A stretch of 64,000 bases of DNA from Salinisphaera sp040361255 (GCF_040361255.1 NZ_APNG01000001.1:62001-126000); one strand, 5' to 3'; positions 53,124-62,522 are shown, numbered from the stretch's first letter. The notes: a model not told the origin generated them from the letters alone. Translations and numbers: made by a program.

Positions 53124-54551
53124 TCATAGCCCGGGGTCGTAGGCCACGATTTCGGTGGCCGGATCGCGCAGGCCGTCGATGAATCGTGTCCAGCGCTGCA
53201 AGTGCGCCGCATCCGGCGCGCCCGGCCCGCGCTCGTCACGAGCGAAGATCAGCCAGGTCACCGGCGTCTGCGCGCCCACGCCCCGGCGTACCCGGGCATG
53301 CAGTGCTGCGGCCTGACGCGGCGACAGGCCCCAGTCTTCGGCGACAAGCACGACATGGTCCGGCCCCACCGCAAGCGCTTCATCGGCCGCGGCTTCGTCC
53401 GCCTCGTCGAGCACACCGATTCGCGCATGGGCGTGCGGATTCACACGCAGGGCGCGCAACAGAAAGCCCCGGATCGAAGCGACCGACAACCCACTACCGC
53501 CGACATCGAGCACCAGCGCGCTATCGGCCGCGGGCGCGGCAACCGCGCCGCGTTCGATACGGGTAAGCGCCCGCCACAGACTGCGATGGCGCGGCGACTG
53601 AAAATCCAGACGAGACAACGCACGCCGCTCGATCGCGGCGTAGGCCAGCACGAGCAGCAGGCGTGGCAACAGGCCCCACACCAGTAACGCCATGAGCAGA
53701 AAACGCCACCACGCCGCCGTGCTCGCGGGCACATCGGGCACCCGCCGGCGACCGTCGACAAAGCGCGCCCGGCTGTTTTCGATCTGCGTGGTACTCGGCA
53801 CCGCCGCCGGCCACACGCCGCGCCAGGGTGCGGCCACGATCTGTGTTGCCGAGGCGACCAGGCCGCTCGTCTGCGGGGTGGCTTCCCAATAGAAGCGCAC
53901 ATCGAAGACCAGCAATGACCCCGCGAACGCCAGCACCAGGCCGGTATTGAAACCGACCGCGCCGATTTGCAGCGTACGCGCAAGGGCCGCGCGCAGCGCC
54001 CGCCGGGGCGCGGCCGTATCGGTGAGCCGCTCGCGCAGGGCACGAAGACGCTGGCGCTGATCTGCGCTATGCGAACGCGTGGCGATTGCCAGCACGCGGC
54101 CCGCCCAGCCGGCCAGCAGCACCGAGGAACGCCCGCCGAGCAGCCCGGCGATCAGTACGAGCATGAACATCAGCCAGGGCAACCCCAGCGTCACGCCAAG
54201 AAACAGAATCACGTGAACGCCCGGATTCGCGCTCGCACAGAGCCCGATCATCAGCGCAAAACCGGCGACGCCCATGCCGATCAACAGCGCAAGCCGGATC
54301 AGGCCCAGACCGTGACGCCAGAGCCGGCCAGTTTCCAGCGTATCGGTCTCGCGGCGATACGCCAGCCACGCACGCAAACCAGCACGCCGGCGCCCGCGCT
54401 CATCGCCCGCAGGCAATGCAGGACGAATATCGCGATTGAATATCAGCCGGTCGTGTTCGAGCGTTGCCTCGTCCACGCCGGTCAGCACGGTTTCGAAATC
54501 GATGAGATCGGCCAGCGTCCAACGCCGGCCCGCGGCATGGGCAGCATTCAT
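53124..54551 (-). CDS. DUF2868 family membrane protein
   Basis: The ATG at 54551 gives 475 residues. Four or five membrane helices (for example LGLIRLALLIGMGVAGFALMIG and FNTGLVLAFAGSLLVFDVRFYWEATP in parts) are followed by a soluble C-terminal domain of about 150 residues with SALVLDVGGSGLS and VVLVAEDWGLSPRQ. DUF2868 proteins are almost always paired with DUF3482 GTPases, as here. The function of the pair is unknown. It is preceded by the cio operon in the same direction. Confidence 0.85.
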   Translation of the reverse strand: MNAAHAAGRRWTLADLIDFETVLTGVDEATLEHDRLIFNRDIRPALPAGDERGRRRAGLRAWLAYRRETDTLETGRLWRHGLGLIRLALLIGMGVAGFALMIGLCASANPGVHVILFLGVTLGLPWLMFMLVLIAGLLGGRSSVLLAGWAGRVLAIATRSHSADQRQRLRALRERLTDTAAPRRALRAALARTLQIGAVGFNTGLVLAFAGSLLVFDVRFYWEATPQTSGLVASATQIVAAPWRGVWPAAVPSTTQIENSRARFVDGRRRVPDVPASTAAWWRFLLMALLVWGLLPRLLLVLAYAAIERRALSRLDFQSPRHRSLWRALTRIERGAVAAPAADSALVLDVGGSGLSVASIRGFLLRALRVNPHAHARIGVLDEADEAAADEALAVGPDHVVLVAEDWGLSPRQAAALHARVRRGVGAQTPVTWLIFARDERGPGAPDAAHLQRWTRFIDGLRDPATEIVAYDPGL

Positions 54552-54602
54552 GCCGGTATTAGAACATCGCACACGCGTACCGCGCGCGCTCGGCACGCAC
54601 GG

Positions 54603-54722
54603 CTAATGTTCGAGCACGAAGAAGATGACTTCGCGAAACACGAACGCCACCGCGCCCCAGGCCAGCAGACTGGCCAGGCCCAGACCGACGAACCACAGAA
54701 GACGACGCGATGTTTCACCCAT
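54603..54722 (-). CDS. DUF2474-type small membrane protein of bd-type oxidase (39 residues)
   Basis: Reading from ATG 54722 gives 39 residues, MGETSRRLLWFVGLGLASLL and a second half ending REVIFFVLEH. One transmembrane helix covers about residues 8-30. It begins 17 bases after the cydB/cioB-type gene. DUF2474 proteins are small single-helix subunits or accessory factors found behind cioAB/cydAB genes, comparable to CydX. It is too short for routine gene callers but is well supported by position and composition. Confidence 0.82.
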   Translation of the reverse strand: MGETSRRLLWFVGLGLASLLAWGAVAFVFREVIFFVLEH

Positions 54723-54739
54723 GACGGCTCCTCGCGGGC

Positions 54740-55750
54740 CTAGTGATAGCCCATATCGCGACCGACCTTGCCGCGAAAGATCCAGTACGACCAGCCGGTA
54801 TAGAACAGGATGAACGGCAACAGAATCGCCAGACCCACGATTAAAAAGGCCTGGGTTTCGGGCGGCGACGCGGCATTCCAGATGGTCAGATGCGGCGGAA
54901 TGATATGCGGCCAGAAGCTGGCCGCCAGCCCGCCATAGCCCACCGCGAACATGCCCAGCGACAGCAGAAACGGCCAGTACTCACGGCGCTCGGCCACGCT
55001 GCGGTATAGGAAATACGAAACCACGACACCCAACAGCGGAAACGGCACAAGCAACAGCGCGTGCGGGAAACCGAACCAGCGTTCGGCATAGTCGCCGTCG
55101 AGAAATGGCACGTACACGCTGACCAGCGCCATGAACACGATCACCGCCGTCAGCAACGCCCGCGACCAGCCATAGGCTCGATCCTGCAAAAGACCGGTGG
55201 TTTTCATCACCACCCAGGTCGCGCCCAGCAGTGCATAGCCGGCGATCAATGCAACGCCGGTCAGCATGGTGAAACCGGAGAACCAGTCGAACGCCCCGCC
55301 GACATACTGTGCGCCATTGGCGTCGATACCTTGCACGATCGCGCCGAGCGTCACGCCCTGGAAAAACGTCGCAATCACCGAACCGAGATTGAAGGCCAGA
55401 TTCCAGCCGAGCTTGCGCCGCGCCTTGAACCGGAACTCGAAGGCCACGCCGCGAAAGATCAACGCGATGAGCATGCCGGTCAGCGGCAGATACAGCGCCG
55501 GCAGCAATACCGTATAGGCCGGCGGAAATGCGGCCAGCAGCGCTACGCCACCCAGCACCAGCCAGGTTTCATTGCCGTCCCAGATAGGCGCGACCGAGTT
55601 CATCATGATGTCGCGCTCGGCTTCGCCATAGGCCACGCCGCACAGAATGCCGATGCCCAGCACGAAACCGTCCAGCAGCACGTACATGAATACGCCGAAG
55701 GCGATGACGGCAAACCAGATCAGCGGCAGAATTTCGATGCTCTCCATCAT
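54740..55750 (-). CDS. cioB: Cytochrome bd-type (cyanide-insensitive) quinol oxidase subunit II
   Basis: A 336-residue CydB/CioB protein with about eight membrane helices. Start IEILPLIWFAVIAFGVFMYVLLDGFVLG and later DGNETWLVLGGVALLAAFPPAY and RGVAFEFRFKARRK are the typical family segments. It pairs with the subunit I gene that precedes it by overlap (55747-55750). No clear heme ligands are expected in subunit II. Called cioB because its partner has a short Q-loop. Confidence 0.92.
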   Translation of the reverse strand: MMESIEILPLIWFAVIAFGVFMYVLLDGFVLGIGILCGVAYGEAERDIMMNSVAPIWDGNETWLVLGGVALLAAFPPAYTVLLPALYLPLTGMLIALIFRGVAFEFRFKARRKLGWNLAFNLGSVIATFFQGVTLGAIVQGIDANGAQYVGGAFDWFSGFTMLTGVALIAGYALLGATWVVMKTTGLLQDRAYGWSRALLTAVIVFMALVSVYVPFLDGDYAERWFGFPHALLLVPFPLLGVVVSYFLYRSVAERREYWPFLLSLGMFAVGYGGLAASFWPHIIPPHLTIWNAASPPETQAFLIVGLAILLPFILFYTGWSYWIFRGKVGRDMGYH

Positions 55751-57138
55751 TCTTCTCCGACCGGTTCATTCGGGTACGACAGCGGCCGTGCCGGCGTGGC
55801 GTACGGATCGGGCACGGGCTGTGTCGGGGCCTTCTCGGGCCCGGTACGAATCACGCGCATGATGTAGTACAGCCCGGACCCGAAGACGATGCCGTAGACA
55901 ATCACGAAGGTGATCAGCGTGGCCGCCACGCTGGGTGCAGCAACCGGCGACAGCGAGTCGGCGGTCCGTAACAGACCGTAAACCGTATAGGGCTGGCGCC
56001 CGATTTCCGTAGTGAACCAACCGGCCAGCACCGCCAGAAAGCCCGACGGCGCCATGGCGACCAGATAGCGATGATAGCCGCGCGCATCGAACAAGCGGCC
56101 TCTGAATGCCAGCCACAAACCGGCAAGGCCCGCGATGAGCATGAGAATGCCCAAGCCGACCATGAGCCGGAACGAAAAGAAGATGGGCGCCACCGGCGGG
56201 CGTTCGTCCCTGGCGAAATCCTTCAGCCCGACCAGCTCGCCATTCCATTCGTGCATGAGAATGAGGCTGGCCATATTCGGCACGGATATCTCGTAATGGT
56301 TGGTCTCGGCCGCTTCGTCCGGCCAGGCGAACAACGCCAGCGCCGCGCCCTGTTCGGTTTCCCAGTGCGCCTCGAGCGCGGCGATCTTGGCCGGCTGATG
56401 CTCGAGCGTATTCAGGCCATGAAAATCGCCGGCGACGATCTGCAGCGGCGTGACGATCGAAACAAACGCCACACCCATCACCAGCATCACACGGGCCGCT
56501 TCGTGGGCCGTGCCTTTCAGGCGATACCACGCGCCCACGCCGAGAATCACGAACGCGGTGGTCAGGTAGGCTGCGAGCACCATGTGTACCAGTCGATACG
56601 GAAACGACGGGTTGAACACGATCGCCCACCAGTCGGTCGGATAGAACACGCCGTCGCGCAGCTCGTAGCCCGCCGGCGTATGCATCCAAGAGTTGGCCGA
56701 CAGAATCCAGAACGCCGACAGCATGGTGCCGATGGCGACCATGAGCGTGGCGAAGAAATGCAGCTTCGGCCCGACCTTGTTCCAGCCGAACAGCATAATG
56801 CCGAGGAAGGTCGCCTCCAGGAAGAAGGCGGTTAGCACCTCGTAGGACAACAGCGGGCCGAGCACGGGTGCCGTGGCTTCGGCGAATACCGACCAGTTCG
56901 TGCCGAACTGGAAGCTCATTACGATGCCGGACACCACACCCATGCCGAACGACACGGCAAATATCTTCACCCAGAACTGATACAGGCGACGAAATACGTC
57001 GCGCCCGGTCAGCAAGTGCATCCCTTCGCACATGGCCAGCCAGCTCGCCAGGCCGATGGTGAAAGCCGGGAACAGGATGTGGAACGAAACCACGAACGCG
57101 AACTGAATCCGCGACAGGATTTCTGCATCGAGCGCCAT
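55747..57138 (-). CDS. cioA: Cytochrome bd-type (cyanide-insensitive) quinol oxidase subunit I
   Basis: From ATG 57138, with CAGGAG upstream, the product is 463 residues, shorter than E. coli CydA (522) because the quinol-binding Q-loop is short, as in CioA of Pseudomonas. It has nine membrane helices with heme-ligand segments FVVSFHILFPAFTIG (axial His) and later RLVHMVLAAYL. The conserved TEQGAALALFAWPDE and NHYEISVPN regions follow QPAKIAALE. It reduces oxygen without pumping protons. A longer upstream frame lacks a ribosome site. Divergent from moaA. Confidence 0.93.
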   Translation of the reverse strand: MALDAEILSRIQFAFVVSFHILFPAFTIGLASWLAMCEGMHLLTGRDVFRRLYQFWVKIFAVSFGMGVVSGIVMSFQFGTNWSVFAEATAPVLGPLLSYEVLTAFFLEATFLGIMLFGWNKVGPKLHFFATLMVAIGTMLSAFWILSANSWMHTPAGYELRDGVFYPTDWWAIVFNPSFPYRLVHMVLAAYLTTAFVILGVGAWYRLKGTAHEAARVMLVMGVAFVSIVTPLQIVAGDFHGLNTLEHQPAKIAALEAHWETEQGAALALFAWPDEAAETNHYEISVPNMASLILMHEWNGELVGLKDFARDERPPVAPIFFSFRLMVGLGILMLIAGLAGLWLAFRGRLFDARGYHRYLVAMAPSGFLAVLAGWFTTEIGRQPYTVYGLLRTADSLSPVAAPSVAATLITFVIVYGIVFGSGLYYIMRVIRTGPEKAPTQPVPDPYATPARPLSYPNEPVGEE

Positions 57139-57384
57139 GGAAAACTCCTGCAGGGGCACGTCGGGCGCGATCGCCGAGCATCGCACGCACACCATACTAC
57201 GAAAGGATGAGGCCGGCGGTTGCACGCTCTAACGGTCCGGGCCGCTGGCCTTGATTACCGAATGATATTCGCATTCCCATCCCCGGCACGCGAATACACA
57301 AGTTGCACGATCAACCGGCCAGACCCGAACACTTCGTTATGGCCCGCGCTTGAGACTGGCGCGCGTAACCCTGATTATGACGTC

Positions 57385-58446
57385 ATGGCCAGCCAGAACC
57401 ACCCAACCGATCAAACCACGCCCGGCGTCACCGACCGGTATGCGCGGCCGCTGCAGGATCTGCGCATCTCGCTGACCGACCGCTGCAACTTTCGCTGCAC
57501 CTACTGCATGCCGCGCGAGCTGTTCGGCAGCGAGCATCTGTTCTTGCCGCGCCGCGAGCTGCTGGATTTCGAAGAAATCGAACGCCTGGCGCGTATTGCA
57601 GCCGGCCTGGGCGTCACCAAACTGCGCCTGACCGGCGGCGAACCGCTGCTGCGCCGCGATATCGACGTGCTGATTGCACGGCTGGCGGCAATCGACGGCA
57701 TCGACGATATCTGCCTGACCACCAACGGCTCGCTGCTCACCGAAAAGCGCGCGCACGAACTCGCCGCCGCCGGTGTGAACCGCGTCACCCTCAGCCTCGA
57801 CGCGATCGACGACGATGTGTTCAAGGCCATCAACGATGTCGGCTACCCGGCCTCGAAAGTGCTCACCGCCGTCGACAACGCCAAGGCCGCCGGCCTGACG
57901 CCGGTGAAGGTCAACTGCGTGATCCAGCGCGGCGTCAACGAAGACCAGCTCCTGCCGATGGCCGAATACTTCCGACACTCGGACGTGGTGCTGCGCTTCA
58001 TCGAATTCATGGACGTGGGCACCTCCAACGGCTGGCGCATGGAAGAAGTCGTCCCCGCCCGCGAAATCGTGGAAACGATCCGTACGCGTCACGCCATCAG
58101 CCGCCTGCCCGCGAGCGTACCCGGCGAAACCGCCAACCGCTGGCTCTACGACGACGGCGCCGGCGAGATCGGCATTATTGCCTCGGTATCGCAGCCGTTC
58201 TGCGGTGGCTGCACCCGCGCACGCCTGTCCGCCATCGGCGAACTCTATACCTGCCTGTTCGGCGTGCACGGGCGCGACCTGCGTACCCCACTGCGCTCGG
58301 GCGCAAGTGATGACGAACTGCGCGCGCTACTCTCCGGCATCTGGGCCGCCCGCGACGACCGCTATTCGGAGCAGCGCGGCGAAGAAACCGCCAACCGGCG
58401 TGGCGATGCCGATGGCAAGGTGGAGATGTCGTATATCGGGGGGTGA
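57385..58446 (+). CDS. moaA: GTP 3',8-cyclase MoaA (molybdenum cofactor synthesis)
   Basis: A radical SAM enzyme that makes the first cyclic intermediate of molybdopterin. From ATG 57385 it has 353 residues. The SAM cluster cysteines are C34, C38 and C41 in TDRCNFRCTYC; the second cluster is CGGC plus a later Cys in ELYTCLFG; and the C-terminal GG in YIGG is complete. The LRLTGGEPLLR motif is present. The frame is open further upstream to 57220, but that part has no family similarity. No other moa genes are beside it. Confidence 0.95.
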   Translation: MASQNHPTDQTTPGVTDRYARPLQDLRISLTDRCNFRCTYCMPRELFGSEHLFLPRRELLDFEEIERLARIAAGLGVTKLRLTGGEPLLRRDIDVLIARLAAIDGIDDICLTTNGSLLTEKRAHELAAAGVNRVTLSLDAIDDDVFKAINDVGYPASKVLTAVDNAKAAGLTPVKVNCVIQRGVNEDQLLPMAEYFRHSDVVLRFIEFMDVGTSNGWRMEEVVPAREIVETIRTRHAISRLPASVPGETANRWLYDDGAGEIGIIASVSQPFCGGCTRARLSAIGELYTCLFGVHGRDLRTPLRSGASDDELRALLSGIWAARDDRYSEQRGEETANRRGDADGKVEMSYIGG

Positions 58447-58580
58447 GCTTCGGCGCGTATGCGCGGTTTATACGACATGCTTTATCCTTGAACAGGTCGC
58501 GCGTTTGCCTCAGCGACGATCGCAAACGGCACGCAGACGAGTAGCTCACGACTCGAAACTATCGTCCCCAGGAGGCCACG

Positions 58581-58805
58581 ATGAATTCGCTCGATGATCT
58601 CGAACGTCAGGCCAGGGCCTTAAGCACGGCCGAGCGTGCTCGCCTGGCCGAATTACTGCTGGAGTCGATCCAGCCTCCCGTTTCGACCGTGGAAGCCGAT
58701 TGGAATCGGGAGATCGAAGCGCGGGTTGCGGCGTTCGACCGCGGCGAAGTATCAAGCCAGCCTGCCGCCGATGTGTTTGCCGAAGCGCGCCGCCTCGTGC
58801 GGTGA
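58581..58805 (+). CDS. Antitoxin of ParE/RelE-type addiction module
   Basis: A 74-residue protein with AGGAGG five bases upstream. It reads MNSLDDLERQARALSTAERA, then LAELLLESIQPPVSTVEADWNREIEARVAAFDRGEV in parts, matching the 'putative addiction module component' family (PF09720-type). Its stop overlaps the toxin start as GTGA. It would neutralise the following ParE-like toxin and repress the pair. Confidence 0.88.
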   Translation: MNSLDDLERQARALSTAERARLAELLLESIQPPVSTVEADWNREIEARVAAFDRGEVSSQPAADVFAEARRLVR

Positions 58806-59104
58806 AACCCACACGGTTTATAGCTGCAGCGCGGGACGAGTTCCTCGCGGCGTTGGCCTACTATCGAGACATTGACCCGGAGCTGGCACGGCGCTTTAGC
58901 CGGGAGGTCGAAGAGGTACTGCAGCGAGCGGTCGCCTTCCCCGAGTCGGGAAGCCCGAGCGCTGCAAATACGCGTCGCATGTATTTACGAGATTTCCCCT
59001 TTGCCCTGGTGTATCGGGCGACAGACAGCGCAATCGTTGTTTTCGCTCTGGCCCATCATTCCCGACGCCCCGGCTATTGGCGCGACCGCGGAACACCACC
59101 GTAA
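58802..59104 (+). CDS. ParE/RelE-type toxin
   Basis: A 100-residue protein starting at GTG 58802. The family pattern is visible: FIAAARDEFLAALAYYRDIDPELARRF, VAFPESGSP, RRMYLRDFPFALVYRA and VVFALAHHSRRPGYW. RelE/ParE proteins inhibit translation or gyrase. The RRPGYW end is typical of the ParE branch. Encoded directly behind its antitoxin with a four-base overlap; it is followed by ybaK. Confidence 0.9.
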   Translation: MKPTRFIAAARDEFLAALAYYRDIDPELARRFSREVEEVLQRAVAFPESGSPSAANTRRMYLRDFPFALVYRATDSAIVVFALAHHSRRPGYWRDRGTPP

Positions 59105-59134
59105 ACATCCGATGAAACCTAATTCACGGTACGC

Positions 59135-59608
59135 ATGACACCCGCGACTCAACTTCTGGACGAACAGAACGTCCCCTACCAGCTGCATCAGTACGAGCAC
59201 ACCACCGCCCACAGCGATTACGGCATCGATGCCTCGCAGCAGCTCGGCGTCGCCCCCGAGCAGGTATTCAAGACGCTCGTGGCCGAGCTCGACACCCACG
59301 CGCTCGTGGTTGCGATCGTGCCCGTCTCCGGGCGGCTGCACATGAAAAGCCTCGCTGCCGCGGCACATGCCAAGAAAGCCTTCATGGCCGACCGCGCGAA
59401 GGTCGAAAAGACCACGGGTTACGTGCTCGGCGGCGTCAGCCCGCTGGGCCAGAAGAAGGCGCTGCTCAGCTTCATCGACGAATCCGCGATCGCATTCGAT
59501 ACGATCTTCATCAGCGGCGGCCGGCGCGGGCTGGAAATCGAGATCGAGCCGTTCGCCCTGGCCGAGACCATCGACGCGGGCTTTGTCGCCATCGCCGATA
59601 CTGCGTAG
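59135..59608 (+). CDS. ybaK: Cys-tRNA(Pro) deacylase YbaK/EbsC
   Basis: A 157-residue protein with the YbaK fold: TPATQLLDEQNVPYQLHQYEH, QVFKTLVAELDTH, AAAAHAKKAFMADRAKVEKTTGYVLGGVSPLG in parts and FISGGRRGLEIEIEP. YbaK trims mischarged Cys-tRNA(Pro). All conserved positions are in place and the length is normal. It stands 30 bp after the toxin gene and 105 bp before ligD. Confidence 0.93.
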   Translation: MTPATQLLDEQNVPYQLHQYEHTTAHSDYGIDASQQLGVAPEQVFKTLVAELDTHALVVAIVPVSGRLHMKSLAAAAHAKKAFMADRAKVEKTTGYVLGGVSPLGQKKALLSFIDESAIAFDTIFISGGRRGLEIEIEPFALAETIDAGFVAIADTA

Positions 59609-59713
59609 TCCGCCGCATGGCAGCCGGCTGCCGGCCTGCTATGGTCGACCCCAGAATTTTCGACTGCTACGCCTGCCCATGCGTTGTCGTTTGACCTGTC
59701 CTGAGGGCCTGGC

Positions 59714-62254
59714 GTGAGCCGGCTAGACGACTATCGCAACAAACGCGATTTCACCCGCAGCCGCGAACCCGCGGGCGACGATCACAGTGCCGCCAGCGAG
59801 TGGCCCCGCTTTGTCGTGCACAAACACGCCGCCTCGCATCTGCATTTCGACCTGCGCCTGGAAGAAGACGGCGTGCTGCGCAGCTGGGCACTGCCCAAGG
59901 GCCCGAGCCTGAAACCGGGCGAAAAACGCCTCGCTGTGGCGGTCGAGGATCACCCGCTCGACTACGGCGATTTCGAAGGCACGATCCCGAAAAAACAGTA
60001 CGGCGGCGGCACGGTCATGATCTGGGACGCCGGCCTCTGGCGCGAAACCAGTACACGCAAGAAAGACCGCATCGATTTCGAACTCGCCGGCGAAAAGCTG
60101 GCCGGGCGCTGGACGCTTGCCCAGATGGGCGGCAAGGCCGGCGACGGCGGCAAGAACTGGCTGCTCATCAAGCGCCGCGACAAGCACCAACCCATCGACG
60201 AACCCGACGCGGCCGATACGAGTGTGGCCACCGGCCGCACCATGGCCGAAATCGCCGACGGCGCGGCCGCCAAACACGAACCGCAAGCGCCTGCCCCCAC
60301 GCTCGACCTCGACCCCGGCGCGCTCCACGGCGCCCGTAAACGCGCGCTCGCGCGCACGCCCAAACCGCGGCTGGCCACCTTGTCGGACAAAGCGCCCGCC
60401 GGCGACGACTGGCTGCACGAAATCAAGTTCGACGGCTATCGCATCCTCGCGCGCCTGGAAAACGGGCGGGCAACGCTGCTCACCCGCAACGGCAAGGACT
60501 GGACCGACCGCTTCGCCGCCACGCGCCGCGCCGTCGAAGCCCTGCCCATCGACAGCGCCCTGCTCGACGGCGAAATCGTCGCCCTCGATCGCGACGGCAT
60601 CAGCCGTTTTGGCCCACTCCAGGATGCCATCGCCAACCGTCGTACCGACCGGCTCGTCTACCAGGTGTTCGACCTGCTCCACGCCGGCGAGCACGATCTT
60701 AAAAAGGTCGCGCTGGCCGAACGCAAACGCCTGCTCCAAAAACTCTGCGACGCGGCCGACGCCAACCGGGCACTGCGCTATACCGACCATATCCAGGGCC
60801 AGGGCCCGGCGTTTTTCGAACAGGCCAGCGCGAGCGGGCTGGAAGGCATCATCAGCAAACGCGCCGACAGCGCCTACAGCGGCGGGCGCAGCAAACAGTG
60901 GCGCAAGATCAAGACCAGCCATGATGACAGCTTCGTGGTCGGCGGCTATACCGAACCTTCGGGCTCGCGTGCCGGCTTCGGCTCGCTGCTGCTCGGCACG
61001 CACGACGAGCAGGGCCGCTTCGTCTATGCCGGGCGCGTTGGCACCGGCTTTTCGGACCGCCAGATTGAAGATCTTTCCGCACGGCTCGACCAACTCGGCG
61101 TATCCAAACGCCCCTTCGCCGAGCCCGTGCCGGATGCGGACACGGCCCACTGGGTCCGCCCCGAACTGGTGGTCGACGTCATGTTTACCGAACGCACCGC
61201 CGCCGGCGTACTCCGCCACCCCAGCTTTCGCGGCCTGCGCGAAGATCGCGATGCCGATTCAATCGGCGCCGATCAGAACGACTCGCCCGACCACAACGGC
61301 GAATCGACCGGCCCAAAGAAACTGCCCCGCAGCGAGAACGCCAACCGAAAACGCCGCACCGTCAAACTCGAAGGCATCCGCCTGACCCACCCGGATCGCG
61401 TGGTCTACCCGGAAACCGGGCTCACCAAAATCGAACTCGCCCGCTACTTCGTCGCCATCGCCGACTGGATTCTGCCGCATATCGCCGAGCGCCCGCTGTC
61501 GCTGCTTCGCTGCCCGGACGGCCAGAACGGCGAATGCTTTTTCCAGAAGCACCCGCGCACCGCCTTCCCCGACAGCCTGCCGACCGTCGCCATTGCAGAT
61601 AAAAAGGCGCCCGATGACACGCAGGATTATGTTTATGTACGCGACGCGGCCGACCTGGTCGCGCTGGTGCAGGCCGGCGTGCTGGAAATCCACCCCTGGG
61701 GCGCGCGTATCGACAACGTCGAACGCCCCGACCAGCTCGTGTTCGACCTCGATCCGCATACCGACGTCGAATGGGCCGAAACCTGCCGAATCGCTCGTGA
61801 GCTGCGTGCCTATCTCGAAGAACTAGAGCTGACCGCTTTCCTGCGCACCACCGGCGGCAAGGGCCTGCACCTGGTCGTGCCCATCGAACGCCGCACGAAC
61901 TGGGACGACGCCAAGGCCTTCGCCCGCGCCGTCTGCCAAACCTTCGCCGCCCGCGAACCCAAACGCCTGACCACGAACATGGCCAAACACAAACGCCGCC
62001 GCAAGATATTCCTCGACTATCTGCGCAACGGCCGCGGCGCCACCGCCATCGCCAGCTACTCGCCCCGCGCCCATCCCACACCGACCATTGCCGTACCGAT
62101 TCGATGGGACGAGCTGACCGACCTAAACAGCCCGGATCACTACGATATTCAGCGCGTACTGCAGCGGCTGCAGAACCTGGAGAAAGATCCCTGGCTTCAC
62201 CTCGGCGAGGCTAGCAAGCGGATCACCAAAGCGATGCAGGATGCGGTCAGTTAA
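59714..62254 (+). CDS. ligD: Multifunctional ATP-dependent DNA ligase LigD
   Basis: LigD repairs double-strand breaks by bacterial non-homologous end joining with Ku. The 846-residue protein has three domains in the Pseudomonas order: 3'-phosphoesterase (about 1-165; VVHKHAASHLHFDLRLEEDG), ATP ligase (about 215-530; nucleophile lysine in EIKFDGYRILAR) and polymerase/primase (about 550-840; LTHPDRVVYPETGLTK, LRTTGGKGLHLVVPI). The start is GTG with GAGGG seven bases upstream. No Ku gene is visible in this window; the partner may lie beyond 64000 or elsewhere. Confidence 0.96.
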   Translation: MSRLDDYRNKRDFTRSREPAGDDHSAASEWPRFVVHKHAASHLHFDLRLEEDGVLRSWALPKGPSLKPGEKRLAVAVEDHPLDYGDFEGTIPKKQYGGGTVMIWDAGLWRETSTRKKDRIDFELAGEKLAGRWTLAQMGGKAGDGGKNWLLIKRRDKHQPIDEPDAADTSVATGRTMAEIADGAAAKHEPQAPAPTLDLDPGALHGARKRALARTPKPRLATLSDKAPAGDDWLHEIKFDGYRILARLENGRATLLTRNGKDWTDRFAATRRAVEALPIDSALLDGEIVALDRDGISRFGPLQDAIANRRTDRLVYQVFDLLHAGEHDLKKVALAERKRLLQKLCDAADANRALRYTDHIQGQGPAFFEQASASGLEGIISKRADSAYSGGRSKQWRKIKTSHDDSFVVGGYTEPSGSRAGFGSLLLGTHDEQGRFVYAGRVGTGFSDRQIEDLSARLDQLGVSKRPFAEPVPDADTAHWVRPELVVDVMFTERTAAGVLRHPSFRGLREDRDADSIGADQNDSPDHNGESTGPKKLPRSENANRKRRTVKLEGIRLTHPDRVVYPETGLTKIELARYFVAIADWILPHIAERPLSLLRCPDGQNGECFFQKHPRTAFPDSLPTVAIADKKAPDDTQDYVYVRDAADLVALVQAGVLEIHPWGARIDNVERPDQLVFDLDPHTDVEWAETCRIARELRAYLEELELTAFLRTTGGKGLHLVVPIERRTNWDDAKAFARAVCQTFAAREPKRLTTNMAKHKRRRKIFLDYLRNGRGATAIASYSPRAHPTPTIAVPIRWDELTDLNSPDHYDIQRVLQRLQNLEKDPWLHLGEASKRITKAMQDAVS

Positions 62255-62294
62255 AGAGGCTAACGACGGCTTCGGCGGCCAGTCCTTGCTGGAA

Positions 62295-62338
62295 ATTATC
62301 CGCAAATGAACGCGAATTAACGCGAATTAACGCGAATT
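62295..62338 (+). repeat. Short tandem CGCGAATTAA repeat (dispersed motif)
   Basis: ATTATCCGC, then AAATGAA and three closely spaced CGCGAATT units. A diverged copy, beginning TTATCCGCCAATGAACGCG, lies at 29610-29643 in the same orientation. Both are intergenic, after the end of a plus-strand gene. Confidence 0.6.
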
Positions 62339-62522
62339 GGTTCCAGCGTTCGGAAGGGCTCCGTAGCAAGGTTCGAACTCTGAGGCTGTATCTGTATCGC
62401 GACGATCGGACGGTGCCAAACGCACCGTCGACGTCGAGACAGATAAATCGAGCCACCGAACACGGATGACCAGACCGTTACCGGACTTCCCAGCGCCTTG
62501 TCTACCGCACCACCCGGGATTA

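Noticed and set aside
57220..57384. N-terminal extension of MoaA
   Set aside because: The residues before MASQNHPTD have no similarity to MoaA and overlap the divergent promoter of the bd-type oxidase.
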